The notes under the pieces were generated by a model. That model made no database searches. It saw nothing but the letters and a program-made list of their open reading frames with translations, and was not told the origin of the DNA. This document shows, piece by piece, positions 16,049-23,248 of a stretch of 27,528 nucleotides of DNA. Both the position numbers and the translations under genes were made by a program. Each line of letters opens with the position of its first letter. Within the stretch, counting starts at the first letter, position 1. The stretch is taken from positions 1-27,528 of the forward strand of contig JBKCHQ010000109.1 in NCBI GenBank assembly GCA_046302715.1, given 5' to 3'. Origin of the DNA: CAMCXT01 sp046302715 (GTDB lineage Bacteria; Bacteroidota; Bacteroidia; M30B66).

Positions 16049-16056
16049 TAGGTTTG
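16049..16056 (+). promoter_or_regulatory. -7 promoter element of the oxidoreductase-PGT operon
   Basis: TAGGTTTG matches TAnnTTTG exactly. The expected transcript start near 16061 is downstream of an in-frame TTG at 16054, which supports the ATG at 16081 as the true start. The -33 region is weak. Confidence 0.5.
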
Positions 16057-16080
16057 CATCAATTTTACATAAAACACGAT

Positions 16081-17067
16081 ATGTTACGCATTGCCGTATT
16101 TGGAGCAGGTCATCTGGGTAAAATTCACATCGCACTCCTGCAGGAGTCACCATATTTTCATTTGGTAGGCTTTTACGATTCCGATATCGAACATGCTCAG
16201 CGCCTTGCTGCCGAATTGGGCATTAATTACTTTGTGCATCCTAATGAGCTCATCGAACAGGCCGATGTTATTGATATTGTTACACCTACGTTAAGTCATC
16301 ATGCGTATGCCTGCCTAGCCTTACGCAACAGCAAGCATGTATTTATTGAGAAGCCCATCACCTCAACCGTGGAAGAGGCCCGAGAAATCATAAATCTGGC
16401 AGAGGAAGCCGGATGTAAGGTGGCCGTTGGACATGTTGAACGGTTTAACCCGGCATTTCGTGCTGCTGCTTCATCCATAAATACACCAATGTTTATTGAG
16501 GCGCACCGTTTGGCTCAGTTTAATCCCCGCGGAACCGATGTTTCGGTGGTGCTCGACCTCATGATACACGATATTGATATTGTTCTTAAAACGGTTGGCA
16601 GTTCTGTCAAAAAAATCCATGCCAGCGGGGTTTCGATTGTGAGTTCAACTCCCGACATTGCAAACGCACGCATCGAATTCGACAACGGCTGCGTAGCCAA
16701 TCTAACGGCAAGTCGCCTCTCCATGAAAAACATGCGAAAAACGCGTTTTTTCCAGCATAATGCCTATATCAGTGTTGATTTTCTGGAAAAAGAAGCAGAA
16801 ATTATCCGTATCAACCCCGTAGAAGGCGAGGCAGATCCGCTTTCGTTAGTAATTAAAGATTCTGATAATAAGCCTATTAAGGAAATTTACTTCGAAAAAC
16901 CCGAAATTATCACCGGCAACGCAATAAAAGACGAATTAGAGAGTTTTGCACACGCAATCATGCAACAGAAAAATCCTATAGTGAGTGCATCAGACGGATT
17001 AGCTGCTCTTGAGGTTGCTTACAAAATAATCGAAAAAATGAACCATACCAACGGTTTGACAGCATAG
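16081..17067 (+). CDS. Gfo/Idh/MocA-family NAD(P)-dependent sugar oxidoreductase
   Basis: The 328-residue protein begins with a Rossmann motif VFGAGHLGKIH (6-16). The family motif EKP is at 90-92, followed by GHVERFNP (117-124). The D-x-x-x-H-x-x-D signature is at D159, H163 and D166. Such enzymes oxidise or epimerise nucleotide sugars and free sugars. The frame is open nine codons further upstream to a TTG at 16054, but the Rossmann strand begins right after the ATG at 16081 and a -7 element covers the TTG, so the ATG is preferred. It leads a tight operon (gaps of 3 and 4 bases) with a lipoprotein and a polyprenyl glycosylphosphotransferase, suggesting it prepares a sugar for a surface polysaccharide. 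The substrate is unknown. Confidence 0.88.
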   Translation: MLRIAVFGAGHLGKIHIALLQESPYFHLVGFYDSDIEHAQRLAAELGINYFVHPNELIEQADVIDIVTPTLSHHAYACLALRNSKHVFIEKPITSTVEEAREIINLAEEAGCKVAVGHVERFNPAFRAAASSINTPMFIEAHRLAQFNPRGTDVSVVLDLMIHDIDIVLKTVGSSVKKIHASGVSIVSSTPDIANARIEFDNGCVANLTASRLSMKNMRKTRFFQHNAYISVDFLEKEAEIIRINPVEGEADPLSLVIKDSDNKPIKEIYFEKPEIITGNAIKDELESFAHAIMQQKNPIVSASDGLAALEVAYKIIEKMNHTNGLTA

Positions 17068-17070
17068 TTA

Positions 17071-17934
17071 ATGTTTGGAAAAGTAGGACTTGTAGTTGTA
17101 TTAATCGCATTTTGTACCACGGGTTGCTCGGTATTAAATCCCGACGAACCTCAGGCAGCATACCTCAGAATAGACTCTATTTCTGTTTTAAATACACCGG
17201 CTACTCAAGGGACAATTTCTGCAGCCATTAGCGATGCATGGATTTATGTTGATGATCAATTGATGGGAGCATTCGAACTCCCCTGCAATGTACCAATACT
17301 CGAAGAAGGCAATCACAAAATTTCGGTGGGTGCAGGTATAAAAATAAACGGTTTGTCGGCGTTGAGAGCACCCTACCCTTTCTATAGATTCGATGCCGAT
17401 TCTTTAACGCTGGAACCCGGTGTCGTTCACGAAATGGCCCCCCAGGTGAGTTATTTCGATTCGCTTTCTTACGCATTTTTGGCTGATTTCGACGATGTAT
17501 CGGGCAATAAACTTGAGGCATCGGGAGCGTCGGATACCACCGTTGGAATTACCACGGAAAACGAAAATGTTTTTGAAGGGAATGGATCATTTAGTGCCCG
17601 TTTACTGCGCGACTCGGGCATAGTAGAATTTCAGATGGTGGAACCGGTTTCCTTGCCTAAGCTAGGCACCTTAGTGTATATGGAGTTAAACTACAAAACC
17701 ACACATGCATTAACCTTGGCTTTGCGCTCCAACTATCCCGCATCGGCGCCACAAAACACCATATTGATTTCGCTCTATCCCACCGATGAGTGGAAAAAAG
17801 TGTATGTAAACCTCACCCGTGCAGTGAGCGAGCAAATTTCGGCGAGCGATTATCAGGTATTCTTTTTTTCTTTCAAGAATGCGGGGACCGAAGATTTAGA
17901 AATTCTTTTAGACAACATGAAAATAATATATTAA
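17071..17934 (+). CDS. Lipoprotein with PEGA-like and galactose-binding-like domains
   Basis: The 287-residue protein has a lipoprotein signal ending CTTGC (Cys19). Residues about 50-100 (AWIYVDDQLMGAF, then ILEEGNHKISVGAG) look like a PEGA-type beta repeat. The C-terminal half (about 140-287) has the pattern of a jelly-roll carbohydrate-binding module: FEGNGSFSARL, a WKKVYVNLT strand, and the end LDNMKIIY, resembling the last strand of galactose-binding-like folds. No catalytic motif is seen. It sits between a sugar oxidoreductase and a sugar-phosphate transferase (gaps of 3 and 4 bases), so a role in handling or binding surface polysaccharide is a reasonable inference. Confidence 0.78.
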   Translation: MFGKVGLVVVLIAFCTTGCSVLNPDEPQAAYLRIDSISVLNTPATQGTISAAISDAWIYVDDQLMGAFELPCNVPILEEGNHKISVGAGIKINGLSALRAPYPFYRFDADSLTLEPGVVHEMAPQVSYFDSLSYAFLADFDDVSGNKLEASGASDTTVGITTENENVFEGNGSFSARLLRDSGIVEFQMVEPVSLPKLGTLVYMELNYKTTHALTLALRSNYPASAPQNTILISLYPTDEWKKVYVNLTRAVSEQISASDYQVFFFSFKNAGTEDLEILLDNMKIIY

Positions 17935-17938
17935 ACGT

Positions 17939-19366
17939 GTGAACGCTACAGTAAGAGATAGAAATCAAGTTGTTGTTCAAGTACTTATCGACTTTTTAGC
18001 TGCTGCTATTGCGTGGACCTTGTACTTTTTGTTTCGTAAAACCTGGATCGAACCTCAGCTTTACGGAATGCCTGTAAAATTGGAATTAGACACTAATTAT
18101 TTTACAGGCTTAGCCATCATACCGGTTTGCTGGCTTATTTTATTTCAAACCTCGGGCAGTTATCATGAAATCTACAGAAAATCACGGTTGGGAATTTTTG
18201 GCAATACTTTATTTGTAAGCTTAATTGGCACGCTCGTTTTATTTTTTGCCATTACACTCGACGATAAAATAGCCAATTACCGACAATATTATCAATCGTT
18301 TCTTGGACTCTATCTTATTCATTTTGTCTGTTTTTCAATTGAACGCATTGTTATTTCAACCCTAAATGCCCGAAAAATACAACGTGGCAAAGTCGTTTTC
18401 AGAACCTTGATCATCGGATCCGGATCTAAAGCTTGGGATACCTACACCAAAATTCAGCAGCAAACTATTCGGTCAGGTAATTCGTTTGTAGGCTTTATTC
18501 CGGTTAACGGGTCCATGCATGAGCAGCTGGCCGCAGCATTAAAAAATTTAGGAAACTTCGAAAACCTGGGCCATATCGTTAGAGAATTGGAAATTGAGGA
18601 GGTAATTGTGGCCCCTGAAAATAGTGAACATTCGTATTTGGGTAAAATCTTAACTCAACTCGAAATCACTAATGTGTACATTAAAGTTATTCCCGATATC
18701 ACCGATATTCTCTTGGGCTCGGTTAAAATGTCGGCCATATTCGGCGCTCCGGTAATTGAGATAAAGCGTGCGGTAATGCCGGTATGGCAGCAATCCATTA
18801 AACGCTTACTCGATGTACTGATTTCACTGCTCTTTCTCATTTTGATGACCCCGGTGTACATCATTACCGCATTGTTAGTTAAATTGAGTTCAGAAGGACC
18901 TGTATTTTACAGCCACTATCGAATTGGCTTAAACGGCAAACCCTTCAGAATCTATAAATTCAGATCAATGTATCGGGATGCCGAACATAAGGGGCCGCAG
19001 CTGAGTTCGACGCACGATAGCCGCATAACCCCATTCGGACGATTCATGCGAAAAACCCGTCTCGACGAAATTCCCCAATTTTATAATGTTTTGGTGGGCA
19101 CCATGTCTATTGTGGGCCCTCGCCCCGAAAGGCAGCATTACATTGATCAAATTGTGGTTGAAGCACCGCATTATTTGATTTTACATAAAGTACGCCCGGG
19201 AATTACAGGCTGGGGGCAGGTTAAATTCGGCTATGCCGAAAACGTTCAAGAAATGGTTGAGCGTTTAAAGTATGACATATTATATGTTGAGAACATGAAC
19301 CTTGCGCTCGACTTTAAAATAATGATTTACACGGCATTAATCATTATTCAGGGGAGAGGTAAATAA
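17939..19366 (+). CDS. Polyprenyl glycosylphosphotransferase (WbaP/ExoY-type initiating enzyme)
   Basis: This enzyme moves a sugar-1-phosphate from a UDP-sugar to undecaprenyl phosphate, the first step of exopolysaccharide or O-antigen assembly at the inner membrane. The 475-residue protein has N-terminal membrane helices, a Rossmann-like CoA-binding-type middle domain (about 150-260), a further hydrophobic helix (about 290-315), and the catalytic domain: YKFRSM (339-344), TRLDEIPQ with D376-E377, VGPRPE (near 391-396) and RPGITGWGQ. The start is GTG, 4 bases after the preceding stop. It is the last gene of the operon with the oxidoreductase and lipoprotein. Downstream polysaccharide genes are not adjacent here, so the final polymer is unknown. 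Confidence 0.93.
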   Translation: MNATVRDRNQVVVQVLIDFLAAAIAWTLYFLFRKTWIEPQLYGMPVKLELDTNYFTGLAIIPVCWLILFQTSGSYHEIYRKSRLGIFGNTLFVSLIGTLVLFFAITLDDKIANYRQYYQSFLGLYLIHFVCFSIERIVISTLNARKIQRGKVVFRTLIIGSGSKAWDTYTKIQQQTIRSGNSFVGFIPVNGSMHEQLAAALKNLGNFENLGHIVRELEIEEVIVAPENSEHSYLGKILTQLEITNVYIKVIPDITDILLGSVKMSAIFGAPVIEIKRAVMPVWQQSIKRLLDVLISLLFLILMTPVYIITALLVKLSSEGPVFYSHYRIGLNGKPFRIYKFRSMYRDAEHKGPQLSSTHDSRITPFGRFMRKTRLDEIPQFYNVLVGTMSIVGPRPERQHYIDQIVVEAPHYLILHKVRPGITGWGQVKFGYAENVQEMVERLKYDILYVENMNLALDFKIMIYTALIIIQGRGK

Positions 19367-19437
19367 ATTTAAGTATTCTGACAACGCTTTTTTGCAGTGA
19401 TTGTGTTTCTTTGCCAACGTTAAATAAGTACACGATA

Positions 19438-20328
19438 ATGGAACATATTGCAGTTATTGGTTCGGGAACAATGGGCAATGGTATTGCACATAGTTTTGCC
19501 TTGAATGGCTTTCCGGTAACCCTCATTGATGTCAACGAACATGCACTAAATAAGGGGCTTTCGACCATTTCAAAAAACTTGGATCGTCAGGTCACGAAAG
19601 GCCAAATAAGCGAAAGTCAAAAATCCGAAATTTTGGGACGCATTACCCCATCTACTGCCATTGACCATAAAATAGCCACATGTTCCTTGGTAGTTGAGGC
19701 GGCCTCTGAAAATTTTGAGATTAAGGCCTCCATATTTAAAAAGCTCGACGAGGTATGCAACGCCGATACCATTTTGGCGAGCAATACCTCATCTATATCC
19801 ATTACTCGAATTGCAGCAGCTACTAAGCGGCCCGAAAAAGTAATCGGCATGCATTTTATGAATCCGGTGCCGGTGATGAAGTTGGTTGAAATCATTAACG
19901 GCTATGCTACATCAAACGAAACATTTGCCACTGTTTTTGACCTCTCCAAAAGGCTCGAAAAAGTGCCGGTTAGGGTTAATGATTATCCCGGTTTTGTGGC
20001 AAATAAAATTTTAATGCCTATGATTAATGAGGCTATTCTAACCTTACAGGAAGGCATTGCAGGTGTAGCTGAAATTGATACGGTTATGAAACTGGGGATG
20101 GCGCATCCTATGGGGCCGCTTCAGTTGGCTGACTTTATTGGCTTGGATATTTGCCTCTCCATTCTTAATGTTCTTTTTGAAGGCACCGGCAATCCAAAAT
20201 ATGCTCCGGCTGTGCTATTGGTGAATATGGTTAATGCCGGACACCTTGGAGTAAAATCGGGCAAAGGATTCTATGATTATTCTTCGGGCACCAAAGATTT
20301 AATCGTTGCCGCCCGTTTTAACCATTAA
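19438..20328 (+). CDS. 3-hydroxybutyryl-CoA dehydrogenase
   Basis: The enzyme interconverts 3-hydroxyacyl-CoA and 3-oxoacyl-CoA with NAD(H), in fatty-acid or butyrate-type metabolism. It is 296 residues from the ATG at 19438. It has the NAD loop GSGTMGNGIA (8-17), NTSSISIT (116-123), the catalytic His139 in GMHFMNPVPVMKLVE, and the C-terminal domain with DYPGFVANKI and HPMGPLQLADFIGLD, the standard short Hbd/PaaH architecture. The frame opens nine codons earlier at a TTG (19411), but a -7-like element (TTTCTTTG, 19406-19413) overlaps that codon and homologues start at the Rossmann strand. It is convergent with the DUF4294 gene, with a 4-base overlap of the stops. Confidence 0.93.
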   Translation: MEHIAVIGSGTMGNGIAHSFALNGFPVTLIDVNEHALNKGLSTISKNLDRQVTKGQISESQKSEILGRITPSTAIDHKIATCSLVVEAASENFEIKASIFKKLDEVCNADTILASNTSSISITRIAAATKRPEKVIGMHFMNPVPVMKLVEIINGYATSNETFATVFDLSKRLEKVPVRVNDYPGFVANKILMPMINEAILTLQEGIAGVAEIDTVMKLGMAHPMGPLQLADFIGLDICLSILNVLFEGTGNPKYAPAVLLVNMVNAGHLGVKSGKGFYDYSSGTKDLIVAARFNH

Positions 20329-20990
20329 TTAGAAAACGTACCGTCTTCGATGGAGGTGATAATATCCTCAATCATCCGATCTTCTGAATCGGCGTCGGGG
20401 TTATAATTGCTTTTAAGGTTTACGCTAAAAATGCGTGCCACCGATTGCCAAAATACGGCCTGAAATGTACCACGCAAATCCTTAACAAGCCCAAATGAGT
20501 TGTTGCCTGTTTCGCGATCAATTAATTTAATAAGAATGCGACCTTGGTTCAGCGTCATGTCACGAATATCGTCTTCGAACTCGCCCTTTATCTCTGATTC
20601 GGCTTGCTTAAGCAGTGCTTTTCTTTCTTTTTCGGTTTTACCCAGCATCTGCTCATTATAGAGCTTGAGCTTGTTGCCTGCCATTTTTGAGTAAGGATAC
20701 ACTTTAGCAACATCTCGTTTTAAACGATTCCACTTGCGTTTTTCGCGTTCAGTGGCAAAAACACGTTCTTCAGAAACTGTGAGCGGATGCAATGTTATAG
20801 TGGGGAGTGTATCGCCATTGTCCGTTATGATAAAGTGTACTTTAAAACCAACAGGCGCTGGACCCTGCGCTAAAGAAGGTTGCTTCTTAGGCCTGATTTG
20901 ACCGTACAGTAAGGGACTACAACCAATTATAAATACGAATAAATAGAGAAGGGTACGCATGCCCATTGTCTTTAACATAGTATATGCCAA
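20325..20990 (-). CDS. DUF4294-family exported protein
   Basis: The 221-residue protein has a Sec-type signal (about 1-30). The body matches the Bacteroidota family DUF4294: DNGDTLPTITL (about 57-67), a Lys/Arg-rich helix with KRDVAKVYPYS, a second charged helical stretch (ERKALLKQAESE), then LIDRETGNNSF and the closing FWQSVARIF. The function of this family is unknown. It follows the acyl-CoA thioesterase gene by 2 bases, so they form an operon, and both precede the divergent 5'-nucleotidase genes. The start is the first in-frame ATG that leaves a signal peptide; a second ATG a few codons on (MGMRT) is nearly as good. Confidence 0.85.
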   Translation of the reverse strand: MAYTMLKTMGMRTLLYLFVFIIGCSPLLYGQIRPKKQPSLAQGPAPVGFKVHFIITDNGDTLPTITLHPLTVSEERVFATEREKRKWNRLKRDVAKVYPYSKMAGNKLKLYNEQMLGKTEKERKALLKQAESEIKGEFEDDIRDMTLNQGRILIKLIDRETGNNSFGLVKDLRGTFQAVFWQSVARIFSVNLKSNYNPDADSEDRMIEDIITSIEDGTFSN

Positions 20991-20992
20991 AC

Positions 20993-21397
20993 TTAGAAAA
21001 AGGGTTTCAAAGCCAGAAATAAATTATTTGGAACCCTAATAGGTTTATGCGTTGTTGCCGAAATAAATGCCAGTGATGTTTCGGCTTCGTTCAGTAAGAC
21101 GCCCGTTGCACCATATATTTCATAAAGAAAAGTGATACGCGAGGTCGGTAATTCAGCAATACGGGTGGTTACCAGCAACTCCTCGTCATATCGGGCCGGT
21201 AGCAAAAATTTAATATTTAAGGTACTTACCGGCATAAAAATTCCGCTTTGTTCCAATTGCTGATAGGAGCAGCCCAAGCTTCGTAATGCCTCAACACGTG
21301 CCACTTCATAATACAATGCATAGTTTCCGTAATAAACAAAACCCATTTGATCTGTTTCACCATAACGCACCCTTATGTTAATTTCGTGTTTGAACAT
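20993..21397 (-). CDS. YbgC/4HBT-family acyl-CoA thioesterase
   Basis: This 134-residue hot-dog-fold enzyme hydrolyses acyl-CoA thioesters in the cytosol. The family signature is clear: RYGETDQMGFVYYGNY (11-26), with D16 the likely catalytic Asp, then the helix YYEVARVEALRSLG. The His of E. coli YbgC (VYH) is Tyr here (VYY), which is common in Bacteroidota. It forms an operon with the DUF4294 gene (2-base gap). A hydroxyacyl-CoA dehydrogenase lies just beyond that operon, convergent to it, consistent with acyl-CoA metabolism. A TATTTTTG promoter-like element (21406-21399) sits so close to the ATG that it is doubtful. Confidence 0.9.
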   Translation of the reverse strand: MFKHEINIRVRYGETDQMGFVYYGNYALYYEVARVEALRSLGCSYQQLEQSGIFMPVSTLNIKFLLPARYDEELLVTTRIAELPTSRITFLYEIYGATGVLLNEAETSLAFISATTHKPIRVPNNLFLALKPFF

Positions 21398-21465
21398 GCA
21401 AAAATATTCGTGATTAATCCGATACTTGCAGCATTCAAAAATGAGTTAATTATTCCTTTCAACCA

Positions 21466-22221
21466 ATGCGCAGAATCAGGCTTTTAACAATAGTTATTAA
21501 CGTCGCTTTGCCGTTGGTGATTTTTATGGAAGCCTGCATGAAACCTCATTTGGTGGGCTTTGGGTCCGGGCAATACCTCAGCGTGAGTGGCGATGGTGCA
21601 GCCGATTCCGAAACAGAAGCCTTAATTAAGCCTTACAGAGATTCTCTTAACACCGTTATGCAGGAAGTTTTATGCTATTCGGAGGCTCCTGCACTTCGCG
21701 AGTTGCCGGAAGGCAGCCTGGGCAATCTTATCACCGACCTTTTGCGCAACGAAGGTTTCAGACAAAGTAAAATACCCGTTGATATTTGCTTTATGAACCA
21801 GGGAGGCCTACGCATCGATTGGCCCAAAGGCGCCATTACACGTTCGATGGTATTTGAGGTTATGCCCTTTGAAAATAAATTACAGCTGGTTGAAATGGAT
21901 TCGCTTCAGTTGGAAGGCCTGCTTTCGCTTATCGCTCAGCGTGGCGGAGCGCCTGTTTCGGGTGTAAAAATGTTGATCAAGGATGGAAAGCTGCAACACT
22001 GGGAAGTACCTAATGCCAAAAACAAAAAAACGTTTACCCTGCTCACCACAGATTACCTTTTAAACGGTGGCGATTCCTACAAAATATCGTTTGGTAACAC
22101 TTTATGGAACGGCCCCAAAGTACGCGACGCCATTGAGCAAGGCATCAAACTGGTGCGTACAGCGGGTGAAACACTAAAACCTCAAAAAGATGGAAGAATC
22201 GAACTTTATAAATCGCCGTAG
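21466..22221 (+). CDS. 5'-nucleotidase C-terminal (substrate-binding) domain protein
   Basis: The 251-residue protein is the stand-alone C-terminal domain of UshA-type 5'-nucleotidases, which binds the nucleoside part of the substrate. It has the family motifs NQGGLR (111-116), FEVMPFEN (130-137) and TTDYLLNGGDSY (194-205). The N-terminus is an export signal, with Cys24 (MEAC) as a possible but atypical lipidation site. The catalytic half is encoded next, overlapping by 32 bases in another frame, so the two products should assemble into one enzyme in the periplasm or on a membrane, releasing phosphate from nucleotides. The order is reversed relative to fused UshA (C-terminal half first). Confidence 0.92.
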   Translation: MRRIRLLTIVINVALPLVIFMEACMKPHLVGFGSGQYLSVSGDGAADSETEALIKPYRDSLNTVMQEVLCYSEAPALRELPEGSLGNLITDLLRNEGFRQSKIPVDICFMNQGGLRIDWPKGAITRSMVFEVMPFENKLQLVEMDSLQLEGLLSLIAQRGGAPVSGVKMLIKDGKLQHWEVPNAKNKKTFTLLTTDYLLNGGDSYKISFGNTLWNGPKVRDAIEQGIKLVRTAGETLKPQKDGRIELYKSP

Positions 22222-23131
22222 CTTTATACATATGGGCGGTTTAGGGGCTTTAGGTATCTGGAGCAAGCCCTGGTTGACTCAAGTCAAAAAGGAGTTTACG
22301 CTGCACATTTTACACACCAACGATTGGCATAGCCGCATTGATCCATTTCCCGAAAGTGATCCGAAATTCCCTGGTCAAGGAGGAGCTTCCAGGCGAGCAT
22401 CACTTATAAAAGCCATCAGAGCAAAAGCAGATGAGGTACTCTTACTCGATGCCGGCGATATTATTCAAGGTACACCATACTTCAACTATTATGGAGGCGA
22501 ACCCGAGATAAAACTCATGAATGCCATGAAGTACGATGCCGCTACGTTGGGCAATCACGATTTCGACAACGGCATGGAAGCCCTTGCAACACTGATTAAA
22601 CAGGCTGATTTCCCATTTGTTAATTGTAACTACGGCCTCGAGGGAACTTCATTGCAGCACCTGATCAAAAAATCAATCGTACTTAAGAAAAAAGGGGCAC
22701 GTATCGGAATAACAGGCGTGGGCATTAACCTCAAAGGATATATTCCCGACAGCCATCATACGGGTATTCAATATCTCGATCCTGTTGAAAATGCCAATAA
22801 AGAAGCTCAACGACTTAAAACCGAAGAAAAATGTGCTCTGGTAATTTGCCTCTCGCATTTGGGCTACAGCTATACCGATCAAAAGATTTCTGACATTCGC
22901 TTGGCTGAACAAAGCGAAAATATTGATATTATAATCGGCGGACACACCCATACTTTTTTAGAACGCCCCGAAAAAGTGAGCAACCGTAAAGGTAAAAATG
23001 TGGTAATAAATCAGGTAGGTTGGGCAGGGCTACGACTGGGACAAATAGAATGCGTTTTTAGTAGCCAAAACAACACTAAAAACGAGGCCGAAGCAAGAAT
23101 TAAACTTTTTAAAAAGTCAATAGCAATTTAA
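22190..23131 (+). CDS. 5'-nucleotidase catalytic (metallophosphatase) domain protein with twin-arginine-like signal
   Basis: This 313-residue protein is the metal-dependent catalytic half of a UshA-type 5'-nucleotidase. Metal ligands are visible as D45-x-H47 (HTNDWHS), D87-x-x-D90 (LDAGD), GNHD (121-124) and GGHTH with H252/H254. The N-terminus NRRSFIHMGGLGALG (8-22) resembles a Tat signal, implying export after folding with its metals. It overlaps the C-terminal-domain gene by 32 bases, so translation is probably coupled. Two T-tracts (23132-23140 and 23145-23151) lie just past the stop, but the only nearby palindrome is inside the coding region, so no clear terminator is seen. Confidence 0.92.
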   Translation: MEESNFINRRSFIHMGGLGALGIWSKPWLTQVKKEFTLHILHTNDWHSRIDPFPESDPKFPGQGGASRRASLIKAIRAKADEVLLLDAGDIIQGTPYFNYYGGEPEIKLMNAMKYDAATLGNHDFDNGMEALATLIKQADFPFVNCNYGLEGTSLQHLIKKSIVLKKKGARIGITGVGINLKGYIPDSHHTGIQYLDPVENANKEAQRLKTEEKCALVICLSHLGYSYTDQKISDIRLAEQSENIDIIIGGHTHTFLERPEKVSNRKGKNVVINQVGWAGLRLGQIECVFSSQNNTKNEAEARIKLFKKSIAI

Positions 23132-23155
23132 TTTTTTTTTAATCTTTTTTTAGTA

Positions 23156-23163
23156 AATATTTG
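23156..23163 (+). promoter_or_regulatory. Probable -7 element of dnaA
   Basis: AATATTTG differs from TAnnTTTG only at the first base and is preceded by T-rich DNA in place of a clear -33 TTG. It implies a leader of about 80 bases, long for this window. Confidence 0.4.
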
Positions 23164-23188
23164 CCCTCTCTCTTAAGGGACATCTAAA

Positions 23189-23202
23189 GGTCGGTTTCGA
23201 CC
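23189..23202 (+). promoter_or_regulatory. Hairpin in the dnaA leader
   Basis: GGTCG-GTTT-CGACC forms a perfect 5-bp GC-rich stem with a 4-base loop, 46 bases before the dnaA ATG and inside the predicted leader. It lacks a following U-tract, so it is not a terminator. A regulatory or stabilising role is inference. Confidence 0.4.
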
Positions 23203-23248
23203 CACGAACTATTTTACTATTTGAACAACGCACAATATTACATTACGC

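Noticed and set aside
21399..21406. TATTTTTG on the minus strand before the thioesterase gene
   Set aside because: It ends one base before the ATG, so a transcript would start inside the start codon. A later GTG start would cut the first strand of the fold. Probably chance.
23132..23248. Possible replication origin upstream of dnaA
   Set aside because: No cluster of TTATCCACA-like boxes or AT-rich repeat array is visible; dnaA is often away from the origin in Bacteroidota.
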